A stretch of DNA of 39,245 nt from Albidovulum sp. bin36 (GCA_002238565.1 MPMP01000044.1:1-39245); one strand, 5' to 3'. Numbered from the stretch's first letter, positions 1 to 8,535 are shown. The notes: generated by a model not told the origin, from the sequence alone. Program-made: numbers and translations.

Positions 1-408
1 GCGGGTCAGATGCCCGTCGACCAGCCCAAGGCTGTCGTCAACGGGAAACAGCGACAGGCCGGGCTTGCCGGTTCGATAGCGGCAGCGCTCAAACTCCACC
101 GAGCCGACCGCGGTGATGATCGTGTGCCGCGTCGGCTTCGCTCGATACCAGGTCTGCCCGCCCTGCTCGATGCGCTTCGGATAATGTCGGTTCTGGGCTT
201 CAAGATGGTCTTTTATGATCTTCCGCGACACCGCCATGCCAACGTCCCGGGCTTTTATTTCAACGCCCTCGAATTCCTCCGGGTTGGTCGGTCCCGACGG
301 GAGTTGACTTAGCACGAAATCAGCCAGGCCCTGCATATTTTCCTGGACTTCCGAAGGCAGTTCGTTCGAATCGGTTGATTTGCTGTTCGGCAATTGCAAA
401 ATGGACAT
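1..408 (-). CDS. ISKra4-type transposase, N-terminal part (cut by window edge)
   Basis: The minus strand reads open from an ATG at 408 to the window edge, giving 136 residues of a longer protein whose C-terminal catalytic part lies outside. The stretch around residues 75-136 has the pattern of ISKra4-type transposases just before the catalytic region: a GGQTWYRAK segment, then TAVGSVEFERCRYR (a beta-hairpin found as GPVxxERxxYR in relatives), then LGLVDGHLTR. The start is supported by AAGGAG at 415-420, nine bases upstream. That site lies inside a perfect 12-bp inverted repeat (409-420 with 462-473). Family assignment rests on remembered motif resemblance. Another family with the same N-terminal domain is possible, and the IS ends could not be defined. 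Confidence 0.6.
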   Translation of the reverse strand, partial: MSILQLPNSKSTDSNELPSEVQENMQGLADFVLSQLPSGPTNPEEFEGVEIKARDVGMAVSRKIIKDHLEAQNRHYPKRIEQGGQTWYRAKPTRHTIITAVGSVEFERCRYRTGKPGLSLFPVDDSLGLVDGHLTR

Positions 409-473
409 GACGCGCTCCTTATCTGGTGTCTGTCTAAATTCACTATACCGCATATCGCGGGAAGGAGCGCGTC
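409..473 (-). promoter_or_regulatory. 12-bp inverted repeat covering the transposase ribosome binding site
   Basis: GACGCGCTCCTT at 409-420 is perfectly complementary to AAGGAGCGCGTC at 462-473, with 41 bases between. On the minus strand the second arm is the transposase Shine-Dalgarno, directly before its ATG. A transcript entering from upstream would fold and hide the ribosome site. A transcript starting inside the loop would not; a TATAGT that could be a -10 lies at 442-447 on the minus strand. The logic resembles IS10 and IS50, which block translation of read-through mRNA. The repeat is seen; its role is inferred. Confidence 0.5.
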
Positions 474-610
474 TTTTTTTTGCCGAGCGGTCGCGAAACC
501 GCGCCGGAAGCCGACAAAGCCTCAAAAGTTTGTCACCTCACCCCGAATTTCGTGCAATCCGGCGCATTGAATTCGACTGAATAATCACGTAATATCAATA
601 AGTTAACAAT

Positions 611-1162
611 TTACCATACGAGACTTACACCCGTTCGTTTCAAGACACTAGCAGTCACCAAAGCCCAGCACGCTGCTTGATAACTTATTCCAAGCCTAAG
701 CGAGAGCTGATAAATGTTCTTTGGTTGGTGCAGAGCCTGTCGGTTCCATTTGTGCCGCTTGGCAACGTCAAGAAGGAGGGTCTTTGGGCCGAGAAGTTCT
801 GCCGCAAAAATGTTGGCAGCCACTTCCTCAGCAGGTCTCGACCTTGATGCATTACTTCCTGCCAGATCGATTGTTTCGTCAAAGCTGAAGGTATGACCAA
901 GCAAAACGTGGCCAAGCTCATGGGCCAGCGTAAACCGCTGAACGTGAAGATCTCGCTGAGTGGTAACCATTATGCCGCGCACTCCACCATTACACGCCAC
1001 CACGGCACCAAGAAGATTGTCCAGTGGTCGGAATAGCAGAGGGATGCCGAGGTCTGTTACCACTCCAACAATGTCGAAACTCGTGCGGTTTCCTACTGGA
1101 TACTCAGAGAGGATCCTGGAGGCTTCGCTGATCGCGCGTAGGATTTCTTCACGTCGGCTCAT
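611..1162 (-). CDS. ImmA/IrrE-family metallo-endopeptidase
   Basis: A 183-residue protein with the zinc-protease motif HELGH (His81, Glu82, His85) and a downstream helix containing EEVAANIFAAELLGP that should supply the third ligand, the ImmA/IrrE (COG2856) pattern. Known relatives cleave a partner Xre-type repressor, as ImmA cleaves ImmR in ICEBs1 and IrrE cleaves DdrO in Deinococcus. Its reading frame overlaps the Xre gene before it by 14 bases, so the two are translationally coupled and probably form a protease-repressor pair. It is the last gene of a three-gene unit. The target and inducing signal cannot be read from sequence. COG2856 proteins next to Xre genes have also been proposed as toxin-antitoxin pairs. 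Confidence 0.85.
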   Translation of the reverse strand: MSRREEILRAISEASRILSEYPVGNRTSFDIVGVVTDLGIPLLFRPLDNLLGAVVACNGGVRGIMVTTQRDLHVQRFTLAHELGHVLLGHTFSFDETIDLAGSNASRSRPAEEVAANIFAAELLGPKTLLLDVAKRHKWNRQALHQPKNIYQLSLRLGISYQAACWALVTASVLKRTGVSLVW

Positions 1163-1499
1163 CGGATGGTCTCTCTTGCAAGAACCTCACGAACCGCAAT
1201 ACCTCATTCTGATCGCTTGCTGAGAGTTGAGCTGCCGCTCGTGCAACCAATCGGAGTGACTCGGGCGCTTCACTAGACTGCTCTGTTCCCGCGAGGTTTT
1301 CCATGCTGGTCTGATACAGTTCTGCCAGCCTGCGCAGTTCTAGGGCCTCTACGCGCCTTGTACCGGTTTCCATCAGGGAAACTGCCGTTCTCGGTACTTC
1401 CAGGTGCTTGGCAACCTCTTCCTGAGAAAACCCTCGGTACTCGCGAGCTTCCTTGAGCCGCGCACCAAGAGTAGCTCGGTATGTTTCTCTATCGTTCAT
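1149..1499 (-). CDS. Xre-family helix-turn-helix regulator
   Basis: A 116-residue protein with an Xre/Cro helix-turn-helix at about residues 9-62: the LKEAREYRGFSQEEVAKHL helix, then VPRTAVSLMETGTR as recognition helix. A C-terminal helical tail may mediate dimerisation or contact the protease. Its start ATG shares one base with the stop of the preceding gene (TAATG), with a strong GGAGGAG ribosome site just upstream, so the start is firm. It overlaps the ImmA/IrrE gene by 14 bases. By analogy with ImmR and DdrO it is probably an autorepressor removed by proteolysis. An operator candidate is the 7+7-bp palindrome at 1970-1988. Confidence 0.85.
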   Translation of the reverse strand: MNDRETYRATLGARLKEAREYRGFSQEEVAKHLEVPRTAVSLMETGTRRVEALELRRLAELYQTSMENLAGTEQSSEAPESLRLVARAAAQLSASDQNEVLRFVRFLQERPSDEPT

Positions 1500-1894
1500 T
1501 ATGGCTCCTCCTTTTTCACCAGCCGGAGGGCGTTTGTTTCGGCAAGACCCATCATCGCTGGGACGAGATGGTTCACCATGTCGTCAACGCTGTCGTATCC
1601 TCCGGGCCGAATGAGCCGAACCTTGAGCGGACGCCCCAAGTGCTTCTCGAAGATCGGCGACGTGCGAGCCACCGTTTTGGAATCCAAGGTTGGCATCGAC
1701 TCCCACAAATCCGAGTCACTGCCATGTATACCAGTCCCTGTCCCCTCTCCTTCGACCAAAGCTTCCCAGTCTGCGGTTTCATAACTGCACCACTCCCGCA
1801 GTTCCGCGGCCAGGGCGCTTTGCCCTGTCCGACGAGGCGACTGCCTATTGGTTAGTTGGCTAGATCCGTTCACTCTGAGTGCAGGAGCCCGCAT
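1499..1894 (-). CDS. Unknown protein, first gene of the Xre-ImmA/IrrE unit
   Basis: I do not recognise this protein of about 131 residues. The N-terminal third is basic and low in structure. The C-terminal two thirds look folded, with a mixed alpha/beta pattern (DLWESMPTLDSKTVART, then RPLKVRLIRPGGYDSVDD). It has no signal peptide or membrane segment. I prefer the ATG at 1894, with GGAGAG eleven bases upstream. A GTG at 1906 is in frame but lies only two bases from that site. The stop overlaps the Xre start by one base, so all three genes should be made from one message in fixed order. It could be a toxin, a second protease substrate, or a cargo protein controlled by the Xre-ImmA pair. Confidence 0.65.
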   Translation of the reverse strand: MRAPALRVNGSSQLTNRQSPRRTGQSALAAELREWCSYETADWEALVEGEGTGTGIHGSDSDLWESMPTLDSKTVARTSPIFEKHLGRPLKVRLIRPGGYDSVDDMVNHLVPAMMGLAETNALRLVKKEEP

Positions 1895-1969
1895 GAGACA
1901 AATCACTCTCCGTTCGATTTTCTAACATATGTCACCCACCTGTACGAAATTCAAACATTAATTTCCGAG

Positions 1970-1988
1970 CTCAGATGGACAATCTGAG
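1970..1988. promoter_or_regulatory. Palindrome upstream of the Xre operon (operator candidate)
   Basis: CTCAGAT, five bases, then ATCTGAG form a perfect 7-bp inverted repeat about 75 bases upstream of the first gene of the three-gene unit. Xre-family regulators bind such dyads. No clear -35/-10 pair with good spacing was found around it, so its role is inferred only from position and symmetry. Confidence 0.3.
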
Positions 1989-2094
1989 GCAACCTGCAAT
2001 GTCGCCTAATATCAATGCCTTAGGGAAATCTCCGTAACCCAGATGGCCCTTCTCACTCGGCCCGTGGGCTATCAATGCAACGTACTTAACACAA

Positions 2095-2330
2095 TCATAC
2101 TTTTTTCCATTTTCTTTGGGCTTGCACTGTATTGATGCCGTACCAGAGGATTTTCAGTCCCTGCCAGAACTTTTTGGTGCCCGGAAACGGCTGGCGCTTC
2201 GAGGCGTGGAACCCCGCCAGCCCGGCCGCGAAGGCAACGAAGGTCCGGATGTCCATGTCTGCGTACCGCGCGGGACCTTGAAGCCGCGATCCTCGGCGAG
2301 GAAGCAGACCGTGCAGATGTCGTCCTGCGC
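2095..2330 (-). pseudogene. Transposase C-terminal remnant, IS4/Tn5-like
   Basis: On the minus strand the last part reads FVAFAAGLAGFHASKRQPF then PGTKKFWQG and stops at 2095. This is the tail of IS4/Tn5-like transposases (small helical domain, PG-x-x-x-x-W-x-G signature). Upstream, LAEDRGFKVP continues in another frame, so there is at least one frameshift near 2275. The catalytic domain is gone. A related tail lies at 20890-21085. It lies back-to-back with the plus-strand tail at 2408-2641. Confidence 0.5.
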
Positions 2331-2407
2331 GACGTGGAGCCGCGCCGGTCGGAGACCGCCATGCTGCTGGATACGCCCGCCATATGGGCTTCGCCCTGCC
2401 CTGCTAG

Positions 2408-2641
2408 GCGGAGGCCGAGAAGGCGCCCGGGCTGGACGACATCTCGCTGGGGGAGGCCGTGCTGCTGGTGGCCCGCCTGGGCGGCTACCTGAACCGGAAG
2501 AAAGACGGCCCGCCGGGCCATCAGGTGGTGTCGGAGGGGTACGCCCGCATGTCGTCGGGAGCGCAGGCCCTGGAGCACGCGGTCCGGATCGGCGAGGCCA
2601 GCGCCATCCACAGCCTCCGTGCTCAGTTCGAAAATGACTAA
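2408..2641 (+). pseudogene. Transposase C-terminal remnant, IS4/Tn5-like (second copy)
   Basis: After a stop at 2405-2407 the plus strand reads PGLDDISLGEAVLLVARLGG, then YLNRKKDGPPGHQV, and ends with TAA at 2639-2641. LGEAVxLVARLGGYL followed by an N-R-K, P-P-G-H-Q motif is the usual tail of IS4/Tn5-like transposases. No start codon, catalytic residues or upstream domain remain. The 2260-2405 sequence before it is open in another frame but was not recognised. The high GC content matches the neighbouring protease gene. Confidence 0.5.
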
Positions 2642-2747
2642 TTTGCTGACCGCGATTGCGCGAAGCGGCAGAATCCAGCAGGAACATTCACGGCAATAAT
2701 TCACTGATTGTGCTGTGAATACAATCCCTGTACGAGTCCGGGAAGTC

Positions 2748-5301
2748 ATGAAAAACCTGATCCATCATACCATTGCTTTTTGCGTGTTCTCCGTGATCGC
2801 AGGTTGTGGAGGCGGAGGCGGAGGCGCCCCGCAGACTACGCCGCCACCACCGCCGGCACAGGCACAGCCGCCGGCACAGCCAAAGCCACCGGCACGGCCA
2901 CAGCCGCCGGCTCAGCCACGGCCGCCGGCTCAGCCGCAGCCGCCGGCACAGCCACAGCCCTGCAACGGCATCGATACTGCCGATTTTGGTTGTGTTTCAC
3001 TGGTCAGGTACCGGGAGGAGCGGAGAACGATCAGTCAGAAACATGCGTACGCTCCTGATTTCAGGAGCCAGTGGGGCCTGGCTGCCATCCGGGCGGAGAA
3101 CGCCTATGCGGACCTCGAGCTCAAGCACGGGGCCGGCACACAGCCCGGCAGCGGCCAGACCGTGGGCTTCATCGACACCGGCATTGATACCGGGCACCCG
3201 ATGTTCGCCGGCAAGACGGTGAGTGAACACTTTTTCGACAATGTACCCGACGAGGACGGCAGTCGTTTTTCCCACGGCACGGGGGTCGCCAGCGTCATTG
3301 TCGGAGACCCGCCTGCTGCCGACTTAACTTCCCAGAGCGGAGTTGCCCCCCCGCGCGGAGTTGCCCGGGGCGCCGATGTCGCGATGTTTGCGATTCCTAC
3401 GAGATCGGCCCAAGACCGTGTCCACTATACCCCGATTTCGCTGCCGGACCTGCATAGTGCTGATAACAGATGGGTCGATAGGTTCACCCACGTGATCAAC
3501 TGGGGCGGCCGGACCGTTGATTTCGTGAACCTGAGCGTGGGGTTCCTAGGAATAATCGAACAGTACAGTGAGCAGGAGCTGCGTGACAACTTCGGGGGCA
3601 CCATCAAAGCGCTTGCGCAAGCTGGGGCTGACAAGACCGTCTTCGTGTGGGGCGCCGGCAACGCTCACGGGGATTCCTGCGTCGGGTCGGACTTCACGGA
3701 CCATCCGGATCTCTGTGTCAACGATAAAGTCAACGCCCGGTCGGTCGCGGTGCTTGCAGGCCTGCCGGCGCGGATCCCCGAGCTGCGCGGGCATCTGATC
3801 TCAGTCGTTGCCGTATCCCCGGACAGCGACAACGACGGCGACTACGAGATCGCCCCCTTCTCCAACCGCTGCGGTATTGCCGCCGACTGGTGCATCGCGG
3901 CTCCCGGTGAGACGGTCCTGGCAGCGTATTTCGGGCCGCACGGCGGCAGAGACGGCGTACAGGGCATCCGATCCTTCAGTGGAACATCCCTCGCCGCGCC
4001 CATGGTCACCGGCGGGCTCGTCTTGCTAAAGGACTTCTTCCGGGATCAGCTCTCGAATACGGCCCTGGTATCGCGGCTCCTTGCTACCGCCAACAAACAA
4101 GGCATCTACTCGGACAGAAGCATTTACGGCCAGGGCCTGATGGACCTGGGCGCCGCGACCTCGCCGGTGGGCGATCCCGTGGTCGTCTCCGGCCTCGACG
4201 CCGGCGGCCCGGGCGCGCCCTTGCGCGATACCGGCCTGCGGCTCCGCGCCGCCCCCCGGGGCCGGCCCGCCGCGCCCCCCCCCCACACCCCGCGCGCCGG
4301 CGTCGACCCCCGCCCCGCGGCTCGGCGCCCCCTTCGGCGACGGTCCGGCCGCGTCGCTCGCAAACCGCGAGATCGCGGCGTTCGACTCGCTCGGCGCGCC
4401 CTTCTGGTACAGGCTCGGCGGCTTTTTGACGGCGAATTCGATCCCGTCGTCGTCGGAGTTGCTTCGGGAGTTTCAACAGGTATCGGTGGCGGGGCCGGCC
4501 GACTCTCCGGCGGACGACCTCCGCATACCCCTGCTGAGCGCGCCCGCCGACGCCGGCGGCGCGTTGTCGGTGCTGCATCTGACGCAATCCGGAGCCTCGG
4601 CGGAGGCCAACGCCAGCCACTTGGCTCTCGCCGGGGACGGGCTCATGGCGAGCGTTCCGGTAGCGGCCGGACTCACCGCCAGCGCGTTCACCAACGAAGG
4701 AATGGACGGGCGGACTCCCGCGACCGGCGCCGCGCTCGCCTGGCGCGCGCCGGGCTCCCCGTTCGGCCTTCGCGCCGGCTGGCTGGGCGAACGCCGCACC
4801 CTGCTCGGCACCGTGCCCGAGGGCGCCTTCGGGAGCCTCAGCGGCAGCGCGGCCTTCGCCGGAGTCGAGGCCGACATCGATCTAGGCCGGTGGCGCGTCG
4901 GCGCCAACGCGGAGTTGGGCACGATCCGCGCCCGAGCCGGGGGCGGCGTGCTGGAAGGGTTCTCGCCGTTGCTGACCAGCGCCTTCGCGGTTCACGCCAC
5001 CCGGTCGGCACCCGGCGGCGGCGCGTTCCGCGTCTCGCTGTCGCAGCCGCTCCGCGTCGAGGACGGACACGCGCGCCTCGCCATTCCCACCGGGCGAACC
5101 AAGGCGGGCCGGGTGGTGCGCGAGCGGGTCGCCGTGGGATTCGCGCCCGAAGGGCGGCAAATCGACCTGGCGCTGCACTGGCGCCGGCCGACGCAAATCG
5201 GCGAGCTCCGACTCGGCGCCACCCTCTCCCGCCACACCGGCCACAGCGCCGCCGCCAACGCCGAAGCGATCCTGCTGTCGGGCTGGCAGGTCGCGTTCTG
5301 A
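2748..5301 (+). CDS. Subtilisin-like autotransporter lipoprotein, frameshifted at a poly-C tract
   Basis: Predicted surface serine protease (family S8). The ATG at 2748 gives a lipoprotein signal with lipobox VIAGC (Cys20), followed by a glycine run and a Pro/Ala/Gln-rich spacer of five 18-bp repeats. The catalytic triad is visible: Asp143 (FIDTG), His176 (HGTGVA) and Ser414 (FSGTSLAAP). The frame breaks at ten C (4275-4284). Removing one C joins it to an open frame ending at 5301 that carries REIAAFDSLGAPFWYRLGGF and a C-terminal domain of alternating beta strands ending WQVAF, as in outer-membrane barrels. The repaired length is 850 residues. Without repair the first frame runs to 5390 as Arg-rich nonsense. 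NalP of Neisseria and SphB1 of Bordetella are known lipoprotein relatives that process other surface proteins. The unusually GC-rich sequence suggests transfer. Confidence 0.8.
2868..2957 (+). repeat. Five tandem 18-bp repeats encoding a proline-rich spacer
   Basis: Five consecutive 18-bp units with consensus CCGCCGGCACAGCCACAG encode the hexapeptide PPAQPQ with K, R or Q variants (residues 41-70 of the protease). It tethers the lipidated N terminus to the catalytic domain. Copy number could change by slippage without breaking the frame. Confidence 0.8.
4275..4284 (+). repeat. C10 homopolymer at the protease frameshift
   Basis: A run of ten C sits exactly where the reading frame must shift by one base to rejoin the passenger and barrel halves of the protease. 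C9 restores one frame. It is either a phase-variation tract or a base-calling error. Confidence 0.7.
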
Positions 5302-6357
5302 GGGAGACGCGGCGTGTCCCTCGATACGGCGCTGTCGCACCTACTGTAAGGGATGGAGTGGACGCCCCCAATGGCATTTCGTTAGATTGACATCATTGCG
5401 CCAAAAAATTTGGCGAAGTCTTAACCATTTGATTCATATCTGGATTTCGCGCGCGATAAATTTTCTCTGAAACTCTTTGCAGGCTTTGGGCACACTTTCC
5501 CCTGGTCGCCGGCACCCGATCCATGGGCCGAAGGGTACTCCGGTCCCGGCAACAGCGCCACCTCACGCCATCGTCCCGGCAACCGTCAGTCACACGCGAG
5601 TTTCATGCTCCGGGGTAAGTAAACGCAGAAAATCATGGAGGTTTTAAATCTAGTTCAACGTCTGTACACGTCTTCAAATTCGCCCGTCTTCGGCAATTCA
5701 GCTTTAGCGAGCCAGGCCGGCAGATCGAAAGAATCGCGAAATTCACGCGCACGCGCCGTTCGGGCAGGCGAGTATTCGACGCGGCGCGTCATGCAACCAA
5801 AATGAATTTTCGATGAGTCGTCGCGCAATCGCTTTTCGCAGGATTCGCTTGAGCTATAGAATTATTTCCGGAAATCGCTAGGGCAATGCAGCACAGGATA
5901 TTGCAGAAATAAATTGGCTTTTTGGATGCATTGTCGAATTAGCAGGCCTAGGACTCATCCAAAGAAATTGTGATTCGCGCGCGCCCGTCTTCAATATAGA
6001 TTGTCTCGACTCCATCCGAAGGTCTCCGTTAAGTAGCATCGATTGGGCGCGGCAACGTTTGCGCGCAAGCGAATGAACGCGCTCGACGCGGATCCGCATT
6101 TCGCGGCGTGGTCCCATGAAGGCTGGAAAGTGAAGAATTCAAGGAACCCGCTTGAGAATTCGACATGAAATGCATCCGCGGCCCGCATCGAGTATGATCT
6201 TCGCCGAACAGTCGACGGCCTCGGGGGAGACGCATTTTCTCTTTCGAATTGCCGCATAAATTTAAACCAAGCGGTTCGCGGTCGAATGATCGCGCCGCGC
6301 GAGACGCGACCAAGCGAAAAGTTCGCGGTGGATCTCTGCAAGAAAGGATAGTTCACC
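5302..6357. other. Intergenic stretch without recognisable genes
   Basis: No convincing long gene was found. A 7-bp dyad at 5399-5415 (CGCCAAA, three A, TTTGGCG) could be a weak terminator for the protease gene. A 45-codon minus-strand frame at 5655-5792 is listed separately. The last 150 bases should hold the sbmA promoter, but no clear -35/-10 pair was identified. Confidence 0.5.
5655..5792 (-). CDS. Possible small protein of 45 residues
   Basis: An ATG-to-TGA frame below usual gene-finding length encodes a charged peptide beginning MTRRVEYSPARTARAREF and ending EFEDVYRR. Its middle, DSFDLPAWLAKAELP, resembles a short amphipathic helix. The residue mix looks protein-like and unlike the Arg/Pro/Ser-rich shadow frames nearby. 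Against it, there is no Shine-Dalgarno before the ATG and no operon partner. I do not recognise the family. Confidence 0.25.
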   Translation of the reverse strand: MTRRVEYSPARTARAREFRDSFDLPAWLAKAELPKTGEFEDVYRR

Positions 6358-7647
6358 ATGTTTCAGTCGTTTTTCCCCAATCCCAGGCTTTTGTTCTCTT
6401 CGTTCGCGATTTGGTCGATCGCCTGCGTATTCGCATGGTTCCTGCTAGTGCGAGATGCCGGGAGCGCATTGAGCATAGGGGGGCTGTTCGGATACGGATT
6501 TCCTCCGGAGCTTGATCCGGACGCATCAGAAGAGGCGCGCGCGGCTTTCTCCGAGGCCCAAAGCGGGGCCCTGACCTTCTGGGTCTACCAGTATATGATT
6601 GTTTGCTACGGAATTTTCCTTGCGTTCTGGCAATCCTACAGACCTCACAAATGGGGCAAATGGTCCCTTTACGGCTCTGCGGCAATAATCTTCGTAACAT
6701 GGTTCCAGGTTCAGCTGGACGTTATGATTAACAACTGGTTCGGAGAGTTTTACGATATAATTCAGCTGGCCCTCGGCGAACCGGAAAGCGTCACAACCGG
6801 GGAATACTTCTCGCAGCTTCTAACGTTTGCGAAGATCGCGCTCGTCGCTATAACCGTCGCCGTTTTCACGCGATTCTTCGTCAGCCACTACATCTTCCGC
6901 TGGCGCACCGCCATGAACGACTACTACACCAGTCTGTGGGGGCGCGTTCGGCACATAGAGGGCGCAGCTCAGCGGGTTCAGGAAGATACGATGAGGTTTG
7001 CCGCAATAATGGAGCATTTGGGCGTCAGCCTGATCGATTCGGTTATGACTCTCATCGCCTTCCTGCCGATCCTGTGGGGGCTTTCAGCATTCGTTAAAGT
7101 TCTGCCGATAGTTGGCGAAGTTCCCCAGGCGCTGGTGTTCGTCGCGATTCTCTGGTCGATCTTCGGGACCGCTCTGCTGGCTCTGGTCGGCATACGCCTG
7201 CCCGGCATCGAGTTTCGAAACCAGCGGGTCGAGGCGGCGTATCGCAAGGAGCTGGTTTACGGCGAAGACGATGAAACGCGCGCTCAGCCGCCAACCGTTC
7301 AGGAACTCTTCAACAATGTTCGGCGCAACTATTTCAGGCTTTACCTGAACTACCTGTATTTCAACGTCGCGCGCTATGCGTACCTGCAGGTGGGCGTTCT
7401 CGTCCCCTACATCGCTCTTGGCCCCACCATTGTTTCCGCGGGATTTACGCTAGGCGTAATGCAGCAGATCATCCGGGCGTTCGGCCGCGTCGAGGGATCG
7501 TTCCAGTATTTGGTCAATTCCTGGACGACCATCGTCGAGCTGATCTCGATATACAAGCGGCTGCAGGCTTTCGAAGCGGCGATCGAAGGCCAGCCGCTCC
7601 CGAGCATTGACAAGGAATTCCTAGAGGGAGGGGTGGACCCGGCGTAG
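6358..7647 (+). CDS. sbmA: SbmA/BacA-family peptide transporter
   Basis: A 429-residue inner-membrane protein of the SbmA/BacA family, close to the usual length of about 400. These homodimeric proton-driven importers take up peptide antibiotics (microcins, bleomycin, proline-rich peptides). In rhizobia and Brucella, BacA is needed for chronic host infection and for lipid A with very-long-chain fatty acids. Visible are the N-terminal MFQSFFPNPRLLF start, several hydrophobic segments, the QVQLDVMINNWFGEFYDIIQ region typical of the family, and the C-terminal region with NSWTTIVELISIYKRLQAFE. It lacks an ATPase domain. The start ATG at 6358 has AAAGGA upstream. It is a single gene, convergent with the pilus operon. 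Confidence 0.9.
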   Translation: MFQSFFPNPRLLFSSFAIWSIACVFAWFLLVRDAGSALSIGGLFGYGFPPELDPDASEEARAAFSEAQSGALTFWVYQYMIVCYGIFLAFWQSYRPHKWGKWSLYGSAAIIFVTWFQVQLDVMINNWFGEFYDIIQLALGEPESVTTGEYFSQLLTFAKIALVAITVAVFTRFFVSHYIFRWRTAMNDYYTSLWGRVRHIEGAAQRVQEDTMRFAAIMEHLGVSLIDSVMTLIAFLPILWGLSAFVKVLPIVGEVPQALVFVAILWSIFGTALLALVGIRLPGIEFRNQRVEAAYRKELVYGEDDETRAQPPTVQELFNNVRRNYFRLYLNYLYFNVARYAYLQVGVLVPYIALGPTIVSAGFTLGVMQQIIRAFGRVEGSFQYLVNSWTTIVELISIYKRLQAFEAAIEGQPLPSIDKEFLEGGVDPA

Positions 7648-7673
7648 TTTTCGCAGGCATTCGGGACTAGGAT

Positions 7674-7721
7674 GGCTACCGGATCGGATCAGGCTTCGAA
7701 AGCCGGTCCGGTCCGATAGCC
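7674..7721. terminator. Bidirectional hairpin between sbmA and the pil operon
   Basis: Fifteen bases at 7674-7688 pair with 7707-7721 (one mismatch, one G-U), and a small inner hairpin (GGCTT/AAGCC) closes the loop. It lies between two converging genes, where it could end transcription from both sides. There is no strong T run, so it is not a textbook intrinsic terminator. Confidence 0.5.
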
Positions 7722-7762
7722 GGTTTACGCGGCGCGCGCCGCGGCGCTTCGCGGCATGCGAT

Positions 7763-8353
7763 CTATCGGTCGAACGTCCACGTAAGCGAAACTTCGCCCC
7801 CGGAAGCGTTTTTCTCGCAGAAAGCAGCCGCTTCCGACGACGTGAGCCCGTCCGTGTCGGTGGCCGTTCCGTCGGTTATCGAGGCGATGCCCGTGCCGAT
7901 CGTTCCCGATCCCGACGAGTCGAAGGGGATCATGCGCGAGCATACTTCGACCGGCACGTCGGAAAGCGCAATCGTGAACTGGCTGCCCGCCCCGGTCGCC
8001 GTCACGCTTCCGCCGAACATGTTGTTGATGGCGTCGAATTTGGAATCGGTGTCGGTGTCTTCAAGCATCGACACCGGAACCGCCTTGGACGAAATCAATA
8101 GATCGACGATGCTGCCGCTTCCGAAGGAAGACTGGGACTGGTAAAGTGCGCGGATTTGCGTCGGCAGCGACGCCATGAGGCGAATTGCATCGTTCGTCCT
8201 CGAGGAAAGGGAAGCCTGTTCGAAAAAGACGATGCCGCCTATGACCAGCCCCAGGGCGATGACCGAGAACAGAACCGCTTCAATCAAGGTCGCGCCTCTT
8301 TCCCGGTCCTCGGGGCGAAAGGCCCGAAGAGGCAAGGGAGTTGAATTTTCCAT
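7763..8353 (-). CDS. pilS: Type IVb major prepilin (PilS-like)
   Basis: A 196-residue prepilin. From the ATG at 8353 (AGGA nine bases upstream) there is a leader ending RERG, then ATLIEAVLFSVIALGLVIGG, the mature N terminus with the conserved Glu at position 5 and a hydrophobic helix. The leader of about 25 residues is long, as in type IVb pilins. Two Cys near the C terminus (VEVCSRM and AAFCEKN) should form the D-region disulfide. The open frame extends upstream without a start signal, so the longer version is rejected. It is the last gene of the operon, after a gap of 182 bases from pilR, which may allow separate regulation. No pilV minor pilin or shufflon follows. Confidence 0.85.
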   Translation of the reverse strand: MENSTPLPLRAFRPEDRERGATLIEAVLFSVIALGLVIGGIVFFEQASLSSRTNDAIRLMASLPTQIRALYQSQSSFGSGSIVDLLISSKAVPVSMLEDTDTDSKFDAINNMFGGSVTATGAGSQFTIALSDVPVEVCSRMIPFDSSGSGTIGTGIASITDGTATDTDGLTSSEAAAFCEKNASGGEVSLTWTFDR

Positions 8354-8535
8354 TGGAGTTATTCCTGCTGTTTCGTCCGGCATGGGAAGCCGAATTCCGG
8401 TTGCGCGCGAATTGCGCAGACGCATGCTAGACCCGTCCTGCGAAATTTCGATCTCTTCCGGCATTCGGATGCGCGATCGGGCTGCGGATAACTTTTCCCG
8501 AATGGGCGAGGCAGGAAGTCGAGGCCGGATCCGGA

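Noticed and set aside
2715..5390. Single uninterrupted 891-codon frame for the protease
   Set aside because: After about 4280 it is Arg-rich nonsense. The conserved passenger-barrel sequence continues in the next frame to 5301. The GTG at 2715 would also hide the lipoprotein signal that starts at 2748.
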